Source of the DNA: Onchidella celtica
Lineage: Eukaryota; Mollusca; Gastropoda; Systellommatophora; Onchidiidae
NCBI GenBank assembly: GCA_963931925.1
Contig: OZ007570.1
Location: forward strand, 40,879,687 to 40,943,686
Direction of reading: 5' to 3'
DNA: 64,000 bases
Below, one piece after another: positions 41,894 to 54,101 of this stretch. The position numbers and the translations under genes are program-made. The notes beneath the pieces were generated by a model, which was not told the DNA's origin, did not search any database, and saw nothing but the letters and a program-made list of their open reading frames with translations. Position 1 is the first letter of the stretch. The number at the start of each line of letters is the position of its first letter.

Positions 41894-42323
41894 TATAGGC
41901 CCATTCCGAATGACGTCACAGAGTGTGTTTGTTTTGTACTTCCGACATCTAAAATGGCGGATGGATCAGCTGACGAGTGTAACTTAGAGATATGTCTAAG
42001 TGGTTAAAATGCCTGCTGGTTGCATTGCAGTTGACTGTTATGTCAGGGGTGGAAAGGATGGATCCAAGCTGGTCAGATTCCCTACCATCCTTGTAAACAA
42101 AGGAAAGGAAGTGAAAGAATTGACCGAACGTCTCCCATGTGCGTGAACGCACGTGCCCATTGTTTACTGCAGTGAACTTTTTTTTAGCTCGCCGCCAATT
42201 GGTTCGCGACGCCTGAAGTGCTCACAGTGCAAATCAGCTAATGAATCAAAATCAGTACTACATCGCCTTGGTCAAGCGTCGGTCCTGACGACTAAAATGG
42301 CCGATATCTGCAATGGGCCTATA
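41894..42323 (+). mobile_element. Candidate DNA element with TIRs and THAP fragment
   Basis: TATAGGCCCATT at 41894-41905 is the exact inverse of AATGGGCCTATA at 42312-42323, bounding 430 bp. Inside are a CRE-like TGACGTCA, the promoter-like AAAATGGCGGAT, a THAP-domain start, and AAAATGGCCGAT near the right end. THAP domains occur at the N-terminus of P-element-type transposases and many host proteins. I see no target duplication, so an alternative is a broken promoter plus first exon of a THAP gene with a chance inverted repeat. Confidence 0.5.
42009..42146 (+). pseudogene. Truncated THAP zinc-finger domain
   Basis: 45 codons from ATG 42009 to TGA. MPAGCIAVDC gives the M-P-x2-C-x4-C start of a THAP finger, and VRFP further on matches the conserved F-P. 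The second zinc pair (C...H) and AVPTIF-type end are missing because the frame stops, unless a splice continues it. THAP domains bind DNA. It is either a fragment of a P-type transposase or a captured host exon. Confidence 0.5.
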
Positions 42324-44970
42324 GTTTGATGGCCCTCTTTACTTATAGTGCTGTAATCCACCCTTCCCTCTTCTCTTATTATTTTTCTTTTAAAAATATG
42401 CTGCAGGATCTCTTCATACTGTGTAAACTGTTTAAGCGTTCATTTTTCTTCTTTTTTTTCCACATACAGCGACATTTGACAGCGATTATATATCATCACA
42501 GGGGTATGTTTTCCCAAGGACTTCACGCTGTATGCGAGGATCCACATCCTTTGTTGAGGGCGGGAAATTGCCATTTGACTCTTGGGTTAGTTTTGTTCCG
42601 GTAGCACAAAGATGACGTGCGCGGAGCCACAACTGATACGTATTTATTTTACCGACAGACTTTAAGCCTCCACTCATTATAAGCTCCTTGCCTCCACTCC
42701 ATTTTCACGCGCAGAGTACAAACTTGCCTGCATTATTACGATGTGGTATCTCCCTAGAATCAATGACAAAGATTGCATAATAATAATACGATTGCCTGAC
42801 ACAGTGACTCACAGGCTGACATTTTATGTCTGGTCGCAAGACTGGTTGATACCGGCATTTTACTCCAGCAGGGCACATCATCTTCATTCAGCAATTTCCA
42901 CACCAGCTACCACGTCTTTTTTTGCTCATTTTTGACCATTCACAAAAGCCTCACACCAAGCCGGTTTGAGTTGTAGGACGCGTTAGGATCTACACAATCA
43001 CTCTTTTGATTCCGGTTTTCATCAATTTTGTATTTTGTTTTCGCTGTCAGGGTCACTTTCAACTTCTGACCGCCTGTACCTTTTCGCTGGATGAAAGTCA
43101 TTTGATAGGAAGCTTGATTATTCTTTCCTTTTCCTTTGCGCTTTATTCTATCATTTCTGTATTATTTCTTACGCGAGGCTTTACAATGTACAACTTGTTC
43201 TTTTTGTCACAAGTCAAATTTTGACTTCGCTTTACGAAGGCAATGTAAATGTTCTACCATGCCACCTTCCTTTGGGCCTTCCATTGTACCGATTTCATCT
43301 GTTGCTAAGTCAAGTTTAATGAACCACAGGCATCATCAATCTTGTGCATCAATAATGCCAACACAGTGTAGACAGTGAAGAAAATGGAGTAAAAATGCAA
43401 ATGAATCATTTAGACCAGGCATCTCGCAAAGTGTACTCTCTGTGGGTGGAGAAACAGGTCTTTATCAGCCAAGAGACGCCACATGGACAGAGGAATTCAC
43501 ATTGTATGTTTCTACTCTGCTTGTGCAACATCAAAGGTGAATCGGTGAAGGTGTTCCTAGCGCCCCAGACACAAGAAAAAAACTTGCAGGGTAAAATAGA
43601 CGTGGGAAGAAAATTAGGACAAAGACCTTGATTTTGCATATCGAAAAGCTATCAGTGTTTCTCTGCATGGTCTTTCTCTTCCTAAAATCACACAAAGACG
43701 CACCTGTGTGCTGCTTAGTGGGTTTAAGACAAAATAAATGCATGCGTAAATATGCGAGTTACCCTTACAAAAATGATGATACAGTAAACCAGCGGGTGGC
43801 CCTCCTATACATGGCTTCGCCCGTGCACCAACTTTGATCAATAACGGACTTGCCTCTTCGGTATTGGCGGAAATAGCAGATAGATTGAAACCCACGCAGT
43901 GCCACATATGAGTTGTAGCGTAATCTTGGATTGACTGCAATGACCCAGCTCAGTTTTGCACCAGAGACGAGAGACACCCCAGTGCTGCTAATTGAAGTGT
44001 GTTGCTCTAACGGCCAAGCCACTTGTCTATTCCGAAATTATTTCACAACAGACGTTAAGCCAACATGAGGCTTGTAAGATCTGCGTCACATTCCAGTTCA
44101 TTCCGCATGTGATTTAAATCCACATAGCAAAAAGCGCCAAAAAGGCAGTCTTCGCACAAACTTTGTCCCATGACACACTAAAACTTTGTTTCCCACGCAG
44201 TCGCTTTAATGCTGACAACACAAGACAGCCAGTGCCCGAGGCTTGATCAGAAACAAGCGTTTTTATACTTTCAGATAAGAGAATGTCCAGTAAAATTTCG
44301 AGGTTTTAGCTTCGATGGATAAGAAAATTCATACCGCATGGTTATGGTTTGTATGGATTTCCAGGTAGTGTTGAGAGAGGGGGGGGGGGTGTGGAGCGCC
44401 GAAATAACTACATGTACTAAAGGGAAGCACAGGTGAAGAACCAGAGGCTGTTAGATTCATGTTTGTACATTTTTGACGAATTCCCATCACTTCATTCCTG
44501 GATTCTACTTTCTGTAAGGCATTTTTGAGAATCTGGCCAACCATGAGAACGGATGATGAATAGGATGATAACAGATATGGTAAAGTAAGTGGTTGTAACA
44601 GATAAGTAGGACTTTAAAGAACTGAAATAAATCTTGCTACGCTAAGAGTATTTTAAACACTGGAAAGGTATCATATTGGACACCAGCGAAAAGTATCCAT
44701 CCAAACCAATATGCTCTATGAGAACACTGAGTACTGTGTGGCTTCCTTGAAGCATGCGAAGGTGGCACTTAGAGTTAGACATTGACAATATCTGACTATT
44801 ATCAGCCCCTCATGCATGAGTAGTGGGGCGAGGCAGGCATGGATATTTTCTCTGGCCCCCAGTACAATTGCGATGTTTAGCAAATTTTCTCACACTATTA
44901 TGTGTGCGTGTCCTTTGTTGTCTGTCTGTGATAATAATGGGATGAAATGAGATAAAACTGCATCTCCAGG
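42324..44970. other. Gene-free stretch
   Basis: No recognisable exon. A degenerate A-box-like TGGCTTGGCCGTTAGAGCA appears on the minus strand near 44009-44030 without a matching B box. A G-run of about 11 lies near 44380. Confidence 0.45.
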
Positions 44971-44973
44971 TTT

Positions 44974-44976
44974 CTG

Positions 44977-45067
<91 letters not shown>

Positions 45068-45192
45068 TCCTACCTACCTACGTGCCAACCTATCTACCTA
45101 CCTACCCACCTACCTGCCTGCCTACCTACCTATCTACCTACCTGCCTGCTTGCCTGCTTGCCTACCTACCTACCTACCTACCTACCTACCCC
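44974..45192. repeat. Compound tetranucleotide repeat TCTA-TCTG-CCTA
   Basis: Pure TCTA units (to ~45031) pass directly into pure TCTG units (to ~45067) and then into degenerate CTAC/CCTG units to ~45192. It ends about 360 bp before the LINE at 45571. Confidence 0.95.
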
Positions 45193-45555
45193 TGTATATA
45201 TCTAACGTGTGCATGTTGATAACAATTGTGACTGTGGGGAACTTAAGAATATATTTAAAAATGAAAGAACTATGGTTTGCTTTTGATTTCTACGGTCACT
45301 CCAGACCTGCGTGCGCGGTCGTCATAGCTATGATGATAACATAGACCTTTAATCCTTTGGCAGCTTTGTTGTTCCTCCTCCTCCTCTTCCTCATGATCAT
45401 ATCGCTTCCTTACTTCTGTTTATTTCACCGCCATATCCATCTTGATCATCTGTTCGGTCTGTCTCTTTTTTTTTTTTTTTGTATAATTGTTATCATTTTT
45501 CAACTTTGCTTCAGTAGGCAGGCATTTTTGTTCGCGTGGTTTTTATTTCAATTTT
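45193..45555. other. Spacer upstream of LINE C
   Basis: T-rich unique-looking sequence with no supported feature. Confidence 0.4.
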
Positions 45556-45570
45556 TATTTGCTTAAGATA

Positions 45571-46253
45571 TGTCAGGCCAGAGTTTTCTGCTATTGTATG
45601 ACAGTACACAATACAGCCTGCTACTGTCACCCCCACTGTCTTGTGGGTCATCTCGGGAGAGAGGAAGACTAGGGGAAGGTAACCCTGAATACAAATACCA
45701 CACTGCCTTGTGTGTTGCTATGATAGCAAAGGCTATGGGAGTAAACCCAGACAGAAAATCAGGAGTGGAGACCCGAAGGTGGTTGTCAGGGAGAACTGCA
45801 TCAAACTGGCTTCCAGCATCTCCTGCAGCCGGACTAGTTCCAAATGTATTGACCTGGTCTCTCCCTTGGGTTTAACTAGAATGGCAGAGAGAGGGGTGGT
45901 GCCTCTGGGCAAAGCACCATCTCTTAAAAATAGCCCAGGCAAGGCAGCAAAACGAGGAGGCGTTTGCTCGGGCTTGGCAAGCGTCTGTCTCTCCTCTATA
46001 AGCCCACCCATTTCCGATTTGGAGAGGACACTCCAGCCATCCGTTACGGATGGGCACAACACGGGAGGTGGCAGTTACCGGTGATAAGCTCAATCCATTT
46101 GGCGTACGGATGAGCGCCAGGGGTCCCCTCTGTCGGTGGGAGCGGCTTTTCAGCTGCATTGATCAACTACCGCCCGCCGTAACCTGGGCAGCCCCCAGGC
46201 AGTTGGGTGTTGTTCCGCCACGTCAGCCTGCTTCATAAGGTGGTTGGAGCTAG
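45571..46253 (+). other. 5' leader of LINE C
   Basis: GC-richer than its surroundings, with short frames (45710-46084; 46050-46238). The frame at 46050-46238 is in phase with the main ORF but separated from it by TAA (46236-46238) and TAG (46251-46253). No recognisable ORF1 domain such as a zinc knuckle or RRM is visible. Confidence 0.5.
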
Positions 46254-49200
46254 ACCAAAAGTCAAAAAGCTGACGTAAAGTGTGCACCTGGCAAAAACAG
46301 AAAAATACTAAAACTTGGTACCTGGAACGTCAGAACAATGCGCCCAGGCTTGCAACAGCAAGATCTCACTAATATTGACTCCATCAGGAAATCCCAAATT
46401 ATTGATCGAGAACTTCAGCTACTAAACATCGACATCGCTGCCCTTCAAGAAACTCGACTTCCCGACTCCGGGTCAGTCAAAGAAGAAAACTACACCTTCT
46501 TCTGGCAGGGCCTTAGCAGCGAACAGCCGAGAATCCACGGCGTGGGCTTCGCCGTAAAAAACTCCCTTATCAATTCGATCGCAACTCCAATTGGAGTGTC
46601 AGAACGCATCATGACACTCAGACTGAACACCCGGTCTGGTTTTACCAACATTATCTGTGTCTATGCCCCAACACTTACCTCCTCTGACGAAACCAAAGAC
46701 ATTTTCTACGAGGCATTGCAGAGGACTCTCCACAACATCCCTCTCACCGAAGGCCTGCTAATTCTGGGTGACTTTAACGCTCGAGTGGGAGCAGATCACT
46801 CCGCATGGCCAAAGTGCATTGGGCACTTTGGCATTGGCAACATCAACGAAAACGGGCAGCGCCTTCTGGAGCTATGCTCCGTAAACTCATTATGTGTTAC
46901 AAACACGTACTTTGACCTTAAGAGATGCCAAAGAACATCATGGCGCCATCCCAGGTCTGGCCATTGGCATCAATTAGATCTTATTCTCTCAAGGAGGAAG
47001 AGTTTGGGCTGTATAAAAATAACTCGTTCCCTCCACAGTGCTGACTGTGACACCGACCATGCACTGGTAGTCAGCAAAATCAAAATTTCGGCCAAGAAAA
47101 TATACAGATCAAAAGCCCCTTCAATCCCTAAGATCAATGTAACAGCAATCAGAGATGAATCAAATAGAAAGTCATTTGAAAAGTTATTTGCTGAAAGCAT
47201 GGATAATGTCACCCAATGTGACTCGGTAGATGAAACATGGAACACTCTCAGTTCAAAAATTCATGACTGTGCCATCAAGTCTTTTGGACAGCATAAAGTT
47301 TCAAACAACGACTGGGTAGCCCAGAACAGCGAAATTCTCCTACCTCTCATTGAGCAAAAGAAATCTGCTTTCAATGAGTATAACAAAAATTGCAATCAGA
47401 GTACAAAAACTTGTTTGAAAAATGCAAAAGCTAAACTTCAGCTGGAGGTAAGACGTTGCGCCAACAAATACTGGACAGACTTGTGTAACAGCATACAAGA
47501 GGCAAACGAAAAGGGAGATATGAAAACCGCCTTTAGTCAGATGAAAGTAGCTCTTGGGCCAATCATCACCAAGAGCGCCCCACTTAAGTCTGTAAATGGT
47601 GAACCCATCACAGATAAAAATGAACAACTGAATAGGTGGGTAGAGCATTACTCTCTGTTGTATTCAACTGAGAAAAATATTCCACCAGATTTTGAGGAAC
47701 ACCTCCAAAAACTGCCAATAATGGCCGAACTTGACGCTGAACCTTCCTTAGTCGAGCTTTCCAATGCAATCGACCACCTGTCTGCTGGAAAAGCCACAGG
47801 AAGTGACAACATTCCTGCAGAGGTATTAAAAGACCTAAAAGGCCCACTATTACCACACCTGTATAATCTGTTACTGCAGTGTTGGAAAGAAGGCGTGATA
47901 CCACATGATATGAGAGACGCCAAAATTGTCACACTTTACAAGAACAAAGGAGACAAAGGCGACTGCAACAACTATCGAGGCATATCCCTCCTCAGCATTA
48001 CTGGAAAGGCTTTTGCTCGCGTCATCCTCTGCCGCCTTCAACAACTGGCGGAAAAAGTCTTACCAGAAACACAATGTGGCTTTCGAAGCAAACGATCAAC
48101 TATTGACATGATATTTGCACTTCGGCAAATCCAAGAAAAATGTAAAGAACAAAACAGGCCGCTTATAACATGCTTTGTGGACCTAACAAAGGCTTTCGAC
48201 ACCGTAAGCCGATCTGGCCTGTATGCAGTCCTTAAATCCATAGGCTGTCCACCAACATTGCTAAAACTTATTGCATCCTTCCACACTGACATGAGGGCAT
48301 GTGTCAACTTTGAGGGCTGCACATCCAATTCATTTGCTGTAAACAGCGGTGTGAAGCAGGGATGTGTTCTTGCTCCTACCTTATTTGGTATATATTTTGC
48401 AGCCCTACTCAAGAATGCCTTTGGTCAATGTTCAGGTGGAGTACTTATTAACACCAGAGTGGACGGCTCCATTTTTAATGTTGCCAGACTAAAAGCAAAA
48501 TCTCGTACAGAGCATATTATGTTACAAGAGCTCCTCTTCGCAGATGATGCTGCAATCGTGGCCCACGATGAAACCACGCTCCAGGCTCTCATCAATAGCC
48601 TTGCCAAAGCCTGTGACAAATTCATGCTAAAGATCAGTGTCTCAAAAACTGTAGTTTTGACACAAGGCTTGAGAAACCCCAACCCAATCATGCTGAATGG
48701 CTCTCCTCTGGAGCAAGTGGGAAAATTCTGCTACCTAGGCTCAACCATCAGTGGTAGCACAGACATAACAACTGAAATAAATGCCAGAATAGGAAAGGCG
48801 GCCACAGCTTTTGGCAAACTCTCAAAAAGGGTGTGGAACAATAGCAAGCTGACCATCAAAACAAAGGTACTCGTGTACCAAACTTGCGTCCTAAGCACCC
48901 TGCTGTATGGCTCAGAGACATGGACCACCTACTCCAAACATGAAAGATCCCTCAACTCCTTCCACCTGCGCTGCCTACGCAAAATTCTCAAGATCAAGTG
49001 GCAAGACAGGATCTCAAATATCGAAGTTCTGAGCCGAGCCAACATTCCATCAACTCAGGCTCTCCTAGGCAAAAAAAGACTGCGGTGGCTTGGACATCTC
49101 CACCGTATGGAAAATGATCGCATCCCCAGACAAATTCTCTACGGGGAACTTGCTACTGGCAACCGACCCAGAGGTAGGCCACATCTGCGATTCAAAGACA

Positions 49201-49469
49201 CTTGCAAGGTCACGATGAAAGCATTCAACATCGACCCCAATGAATGGGAGAACCTTGCAAATGATCGAAGCAGATGGAGACAAAAATTGCGCAGTGGCAC
49301 GCTCGCAAGAGACTTCAAGACAAAAGAAACATACCTGACAAAACGACAGAGGCGGAATGAAAACACTCGCCAAAGTGAACCCAAAAGACTGACCTGCAAT
49401 CACTGCCATCGCACTCTCGGGTCAAACATTGGTAGAATAAGCCACGAGAGAAGCTGTCAGTCAAAGTGA
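46254..49469 (+). CDS. Endonuclease-reverse transcriptase of LINE C
   Basis: The frame is open from 46254 (after an in-frame TAG), with its first ATG at 46338 giving 1043 residues. The first endonuclease motif, LGTWNVRTM, is encoded just upstream of and up to that ATG, so starting there would remove the catalytic asparagine. Other endonuclease motifs follow: ALQETRL, VYAPTLT, LGDFNARVG, HQLDLIL and DTDHALV. The RT has NYRGISLLS, QCGFRSKRST, FVDLTKAFDTVSR, GVKQGCVLAPTLF and FADD near residue 733 (counted from the ATG). The C-terminus ends with a C-x2-C-x12-H-x3-C finger (CNHC...HERSC). The protein is probably made from an upstream or non-AUG start, or the leader is mutated. Confidence 0.92.
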   Translation, partial: TKSQKADVKCAPGKNRKILKLGTWNVRTMRPGLQQQDLTNIDSIRKSQIIDRELQLLNIDIAALQETRLPDSGSVKEENYTFFWQGLSSEQPRIHGVGFAVKNSLINSIATPIGVSERIMTLRLNTRSGFTNIICVYAPTLTSSDETKDIFYEALQRTLHNIPLTEGLLILGDFNARVGADHSAWPKCIGHFGIGNINENGQRLLELCSVNSLCVTNTYFDLKRCQRTSWRHPRSGHWHQLDLILSRRKSLGCIKITRSLHSADCDTDHALVVSKIKISAKKIYRSKAPSIPKINVTAIRDESNRKSFEKLFAESMDNVTQCDSVDETWNTLSSKIHDCAIKSFGQHKVSNNDWVAQNSEILLPLIEQKKSAFNEYNKNCNQSTKTCLKNAKAKLQLEVRRCANKYWTDLCNSIQEANEKGDMKTAFSQMKVALGPIITKSAPLKSVNGEPITDKNEQLNRWVEHYSLLYSTEKNIPPDFEEHLQKLPIMAELDAEPSLVELSNAIDHLSAGKATGSDNIPAEVLKDLKGPLLPHLYNLLLQCWKEGVIPHDMRDAKIVTLYKNKGDKGDCNNYRGISLLSITGKAFARVILCRLQQLAEKVLPETQCGFRSKRSTIDMIFALRQIQEKCKEQNRPLITCFVDLTKAFDTVSRSGLYAVLKSIGCPPTLLKLIASFHTDMRACVNFEGCTSNSFAVNSGVKQGCVLAPTLFGIYFAALLKNAFGQCSGGVLINTRVDGSIFNVARLKAKSRTEHIMLQELLFADDAAIVAHDETTLQALINSLAKACDKFMLKISVSKTVVLTQGLRNPNPIMLNGSPLEQVGKFCYLGSTISGSTDITTEINARIGKAATAFGKLSKRVWNNSKLTIKTKVLVYQTCVLSTLLYGSETWTTYSKHERSLNSFHLRCLRKILKIKWQDRISNIEVLSRANIPSTQALLGKKRLRWLGHLHRMENDRIPRQILYGELATGNRPRGRPHLRFKDTCKVTMKAFNIDPNEWENLANDRSRWRQKLRSGTLARDFKTKETYLTKRQRRNENTRQSEPKRLTCNHCHRTLGSNIGRISHERSCQSK

Positions 49470-49539
49470 AAGTGAATATTCTAGCTGCTAAGACCGTCTG
49501 TAAAGACGCTAAAGGCCATATATATATTTGCTTAAGATA

Positions 49540-52500
49540 GAAACAGTTAATGGTATCTGTCCGTGCTGCACGATAATTTATTGTAACTGCACATTAAAGT
49601 TTAATTACTTTTAACATGAGCCAAAACAAGTGTAGAGGCAAAATTGATTCATAATAGGCCTATGTGGCAAATGGTAATTACGCTTGCAAAATACTGTGCG
49701 AAGTTCGGGGCATTGGAATGTTACCGGATATCCATATCCTACCAAAGTCTCGTCAATGAAGACCATTTAACAGAGTTCCGCTTCGAAAAGGTTTCTGACT
49801 TCACGTAAACAAGTTTGTCGAAAAACAGATCGGGAATCTCTCTACACCAGTGCCAAATATGTAGGCCTGTGGCATGTTCACTGGAGTCATTTTAGATGTA
49901 TATCGAAGCATGTTCGTGTTATACGGTAGCTTGATTCAGAGACGAAGAGAAATTTAAAAACTGATAGTCGAGAAAATCAGTCCTGGTAGAATTACGTTAG
50001 AGGTGGTTGGGAGGGGGCGGTGAAGAAAAGAATAGACCCGGTGAAGGAATGATTATAACAGTGTAAATATAAGCAATATTTGGTAGATTGGCCCGGCAGT
50101 CATAAACTGTTATCAGCGACCTGCTGTACATATCAGTGACTCATAAATCTCGGTGCCTGAACAGGAGGTATGGATAGAAAATATGCGACAGCGAGACAAA
50201 GTTTCACTGCCGACACTAAAATAATATTCCTACCCTCATAATATCCTCTCATAGATATGACCTCCCTCCGCACCCCCCCCCCCTCCGTGATCCTGATACC
50301 AGGTGAGGCGATTGAAAAAGAGGAAAGAGTGACAAAAGTTTATACCCAGCGAACATGTTTAAAAAGTGTGTGGGGTGGGAAGGGGGCTGTGTAAATAATA
50401 AAAATGTGACAGCGACTGGGACGGCGGTAGAGACATAAAACCTTGGTACTGATATCCTGACTTGGTTAAGTTTCTGCTTGTTCTGTTTTGTCCGCCTATT
50501 GTTTGACGTTTCCTGTCTTCTTTCGCCCCTTTTGTTGTCCTGTCTATGTCGCATTCGTTTGTATTTGAAAATACATGACATTTAACTGATTGAAGCCATG
50601 AACACGTTTTATTCAACAAGGAGGACAGTAGGACAGCAATATTGTTTACAGCGGTCTAGTTTTGTCCCGACATAATTATTATGTTGTCTGGTTTTGATGG
50701 ATTATTAAAAGTTAGAACAATCAGCGCACACAGAATAAACATAACAAACAAACAGAAAGCGAAACAACAGCTGCATTGTAGCTGCAGATTCATGAAAACA
50801 TACTGAATAAAAATGTCGTGGCTTGTGAGCTAGGGAGGGAGAGGGTTATTAGCAGCTATTAGGTGATCTAGTAAAAGAGATATTCGTGAAAAGTTTTAGG
50901 AGAGGAAAAATTATTGCCTGGTGTATAATTCTTCGTGCTCACAGTTTTCACAAACAACACAGTTTGAGGTGTGCTGGCTCCAAGGATCATAGTATTGCTA
51001 TCCTTTACACATATCATAACGACATTCGTGTCATTAGAATATTTAGAAATATCGTCACAAATTCCGGGTCGTGATATTCTCAGGGGAAAAATGAAAAGCT
51101 TGCCTGGATTATACTTTACCAAGGAAGGTCTGTTCAGGTGGCTACAATCAGTGACATAAGCAGACTATTAATCTTTTGACACCTGAACGCTGAAATCCTC
51201 ACAAGATAGTGATTGTTTCTTTTCTGCATACTTCTTTTGCCCACATCTTCTACGTCACATTCTCTAGAGAATCGATCCGTCCAGAAAGGTGGTTCGAGTG
51301 ATTTTTTCATATTCTATCTGTATTTTCCCTTTCGATCGGGCGGCATTCCTGAATGCAAGTATCACACACGGCTGGTCCAAAACCACAATAGCGTCTCATA
51401 ATTTGGATTAGCTGAAAGGGGAGCGGTTGTGACGCACATATGGGAGTTTTGTCATCCAGAAGAAACATCGTCATATTGTTTTTATAACAGATTTACTCAA
51501 CTTCATGTCACTGGTCAGTTATTCCCGGTTACCTGGAGCCATTACTTTCATAAGACTGACTTTCTTTCTTCAAACAAAGCCCTCTGACCTGCATGTGTGT
51601 ACACATGAATTATTTCTGATTGAAGCGGGAGTGTTTCAAATGTCCACCAGAAATTGACATTGTTCTAGAAATGGACATTACTGTATTATTATTCTCTGTT
51701 AGGTGTTTCTCATAGTTTTTATGAATGGGAAATTCTGTTTGCTGAATGTCTTCGTGTCAGTTGAAACTGTTCTGCAGCGTTTCATTCGCCCAGAAATACA
51801 TTTAACACAATGCAACAAATAGTGATCAGTCAGCTATGCGACCCGTGTGTCTTTCAGTCAAATATTTATTGTGAATGTAAGGGCAAAGATTTTCTGTGGA
51901 GGATTATTTTCGAGGTCTCAGTGCCCCGGGCAAGGTATGGACTTTGAGGAATCTAGACCAGAACACTTAATAGCTGACTTCAGGGGGCTATTGTTTATGC
52001 TAGCACTCTCTGTTTGATGGAAGTCCTATTATAAGAAATCCGCACGGTAAGGAATACACTGCGATATTCAGATTAAAGGCGACGGAATGCGAGTCTGAAC
52101 ATATGAGAACACACTGGATGTGGAGAGGTGTTGTGTTGTTGTTGTTATTGTTTTAGTTTGAGTTCCAATCATAATTGATGCATCCATATTAACTGCTACT
52201 TCTGGTCCCATTTTTTTGGTGGTGTTTGTCGAATAAACTGTAGATGACTGCAACCTAAGACAATTACTTCAGGCAGGAAATGAATTCATTGCGCCCAGAC
52301 AATAAATCTCAAACAGTACAGCAAATTGAAACCGTTTTCTTTACACGGTATCGTGGCACGAAAAGTGGAGGATTCAGTATAGGAAGTGTGTTCGTGTACA
52401 GTAGTAGAATTGGCATGTACCATTCTGTGAGCGCACTTTCAGTGTAAAAAGGCATAAGCTAATTATAGTTAGTGCCCATTGTATCAAATATGAGAAATTA

Positions 52501-54101
52501 AGGTCAGCCTAATATTGTTTTGCTTCAGAGCCCGGATTTCACTTTACAACATTTTGATTGTCCTTACTTTTTCTGTCTGAATTGCTTATCGCCTTTGACC
52601 CTCTCGAGTTTTACGTACCACATGCAGCAGTATTTATACGGGCACTGACTTGGCGGGCATTTACTTTAGCGTTACTCATTTTTTTCTTCTTCTCAAATCT
52701 ACGTAATTTTCTAGGGACATATAATAATCTGCTGATATTTTCTTTCTTGAAAAGGCAGTTCAGACGTGGTTCAGACACTTTACATTAAAATTTGCTTGTT
52801 TTGCAGCCCTGAACCTGGGAGGATTAAAGCAGCATTATTTAACTATACAACCTTAATCCCAATTATGAAATGTAGTTTTTATGCTCTATCAACTAATTTT
52901 CTCGTGCTTGGTGTACCTGACGAAAAACCAATTATGTTTTTCACACAGTTAAAGGGGGTGATGCGGCGAATGGCTTTTTTGTTTGTTTGTTTGTTTGTTA
53001 ATCAACCAGGATTCATTTTGAAACAGGAGAAGGTGAAGAAAGAACAAAACCTAGTCCTGTCATAAAATTGGCATAATTTTGTTGATAGTGAATCCAGCGA
53101 TTTCAAACTTACAGCCACATAAGTGTGACGCTGTGTAGGAGAGTGAAGAAGCAGAGAAATTACGTCTTGTATGTCATATTTATTTTCATTTCACTCGATA
53201 AAATAGTAAACAATTCTGATCATTTTGTATACGCGCTTTTGCCGTGTGTGGCCTCTCCGTAGTTATGACGGTGTCGTGGCTGTTTCAGTCCATGCGAAGT
53301 ACGGAAAGTCGCTTTTTTCTTTTACCTTGAAAATGGGCACCAGGAGTTAAATAAACACTTGACATCTCAAATTTAACTTTCATCTTTCCCGTGTCACGGA
53401 GTGTCATTTCCATTTAAAAATTCTCTCAAGTTCCCATTTCTGTTCGAAAAAGCAAATAGACATTGGCGTGCATTTACTTTTACACCTTTATGAGAGACTA
53501 CGAGGTGAGTGTGTGATGCAAACGAAACAGCCTCTCCATGATCCCGTGTGTGTTACTTGGATAAACTCTTGATTGCAGTGACCAAATATCTTTGACTAAC
53601 AGTATTGTCACAGGGGGTATTTGTTGGAGGCCACTTCGACGGTTTTTGCAGAAGTGGTGCGGTGATTTTTGTTTCAATGCCGGTTTGTTTTCACAAGGAT
53701 ATTTAGCCTGCTGCGCCGGGCCTCACTGAACAAACTGTTGTGGCTTTTAAGTGGCGGAAAAAAATGAACTTCACCTGGTAATTGTTATAGGAAGAAAGAT
53801 GTGGGAAGAAAATATATTACTTTCATATCTATCATTTCTTCTGTCATTCCATCTACTTGCATAAGTTTAGGCCTTTTTTTTTGTTATTTAGAATTTCTGC
53901 CTCTGCTTCCTTGTTTGTATATCCGTTGATGCATCATAACATGTCTTATTAATGACTCATACATTACGCCACAGTTTTCTACAGGACCAACAGCCATACA
54001 CTGAGGCTCTCTAGAAACAAAGCTCTCCACCCCATGGCTTTTCTTTCCGGGTATTCATGGCCAAACATTTTGAACCAGTGACAAGTGCTTTGCCTTCACC
54101 A
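49540..54101. other. Gene-free stretch
   Basis: No recognisable exon. It contains a C-rich run near 50270-50283 and a (TTTG)n stretch near 52980-53000. Otherwise it is AT-rich single-copy-looking DNA. Confidence 0.5.

Larger units (their letters stand above)
45556..49539 (+). mobile_element. LINE C, full-length-looking, 15-bp target duplication
   Basis: TATTTGCTTAAGATA occurs at 45556-45570 and 49525-49539, bounding a 3954-bp element (45571-49524). It has a ~770-bp GC-richer 5' leader, one long endonuclease-RT ORF and a short 3' region ending in ATATATA. It differs from copies A and B in sequence, length and its C-terminal zinc finger. The clade is unresolved (an RTE- or I/Nimb-like mollusc LINE is possible). 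The perfect duplication and the open RT frame argue for a young insertion. Confidence 0.9.

Noticed and set aside
44009-44090. Another tRNA-like SINE head on the minus strand
   Set aside because: The A-box-like sequence is good, but no recognisable B box follows at the expected distance.
45150-45344. Frame beginning [14 protein letters not shown]
   Set aside because: It is a translation of the CTAC repeat.
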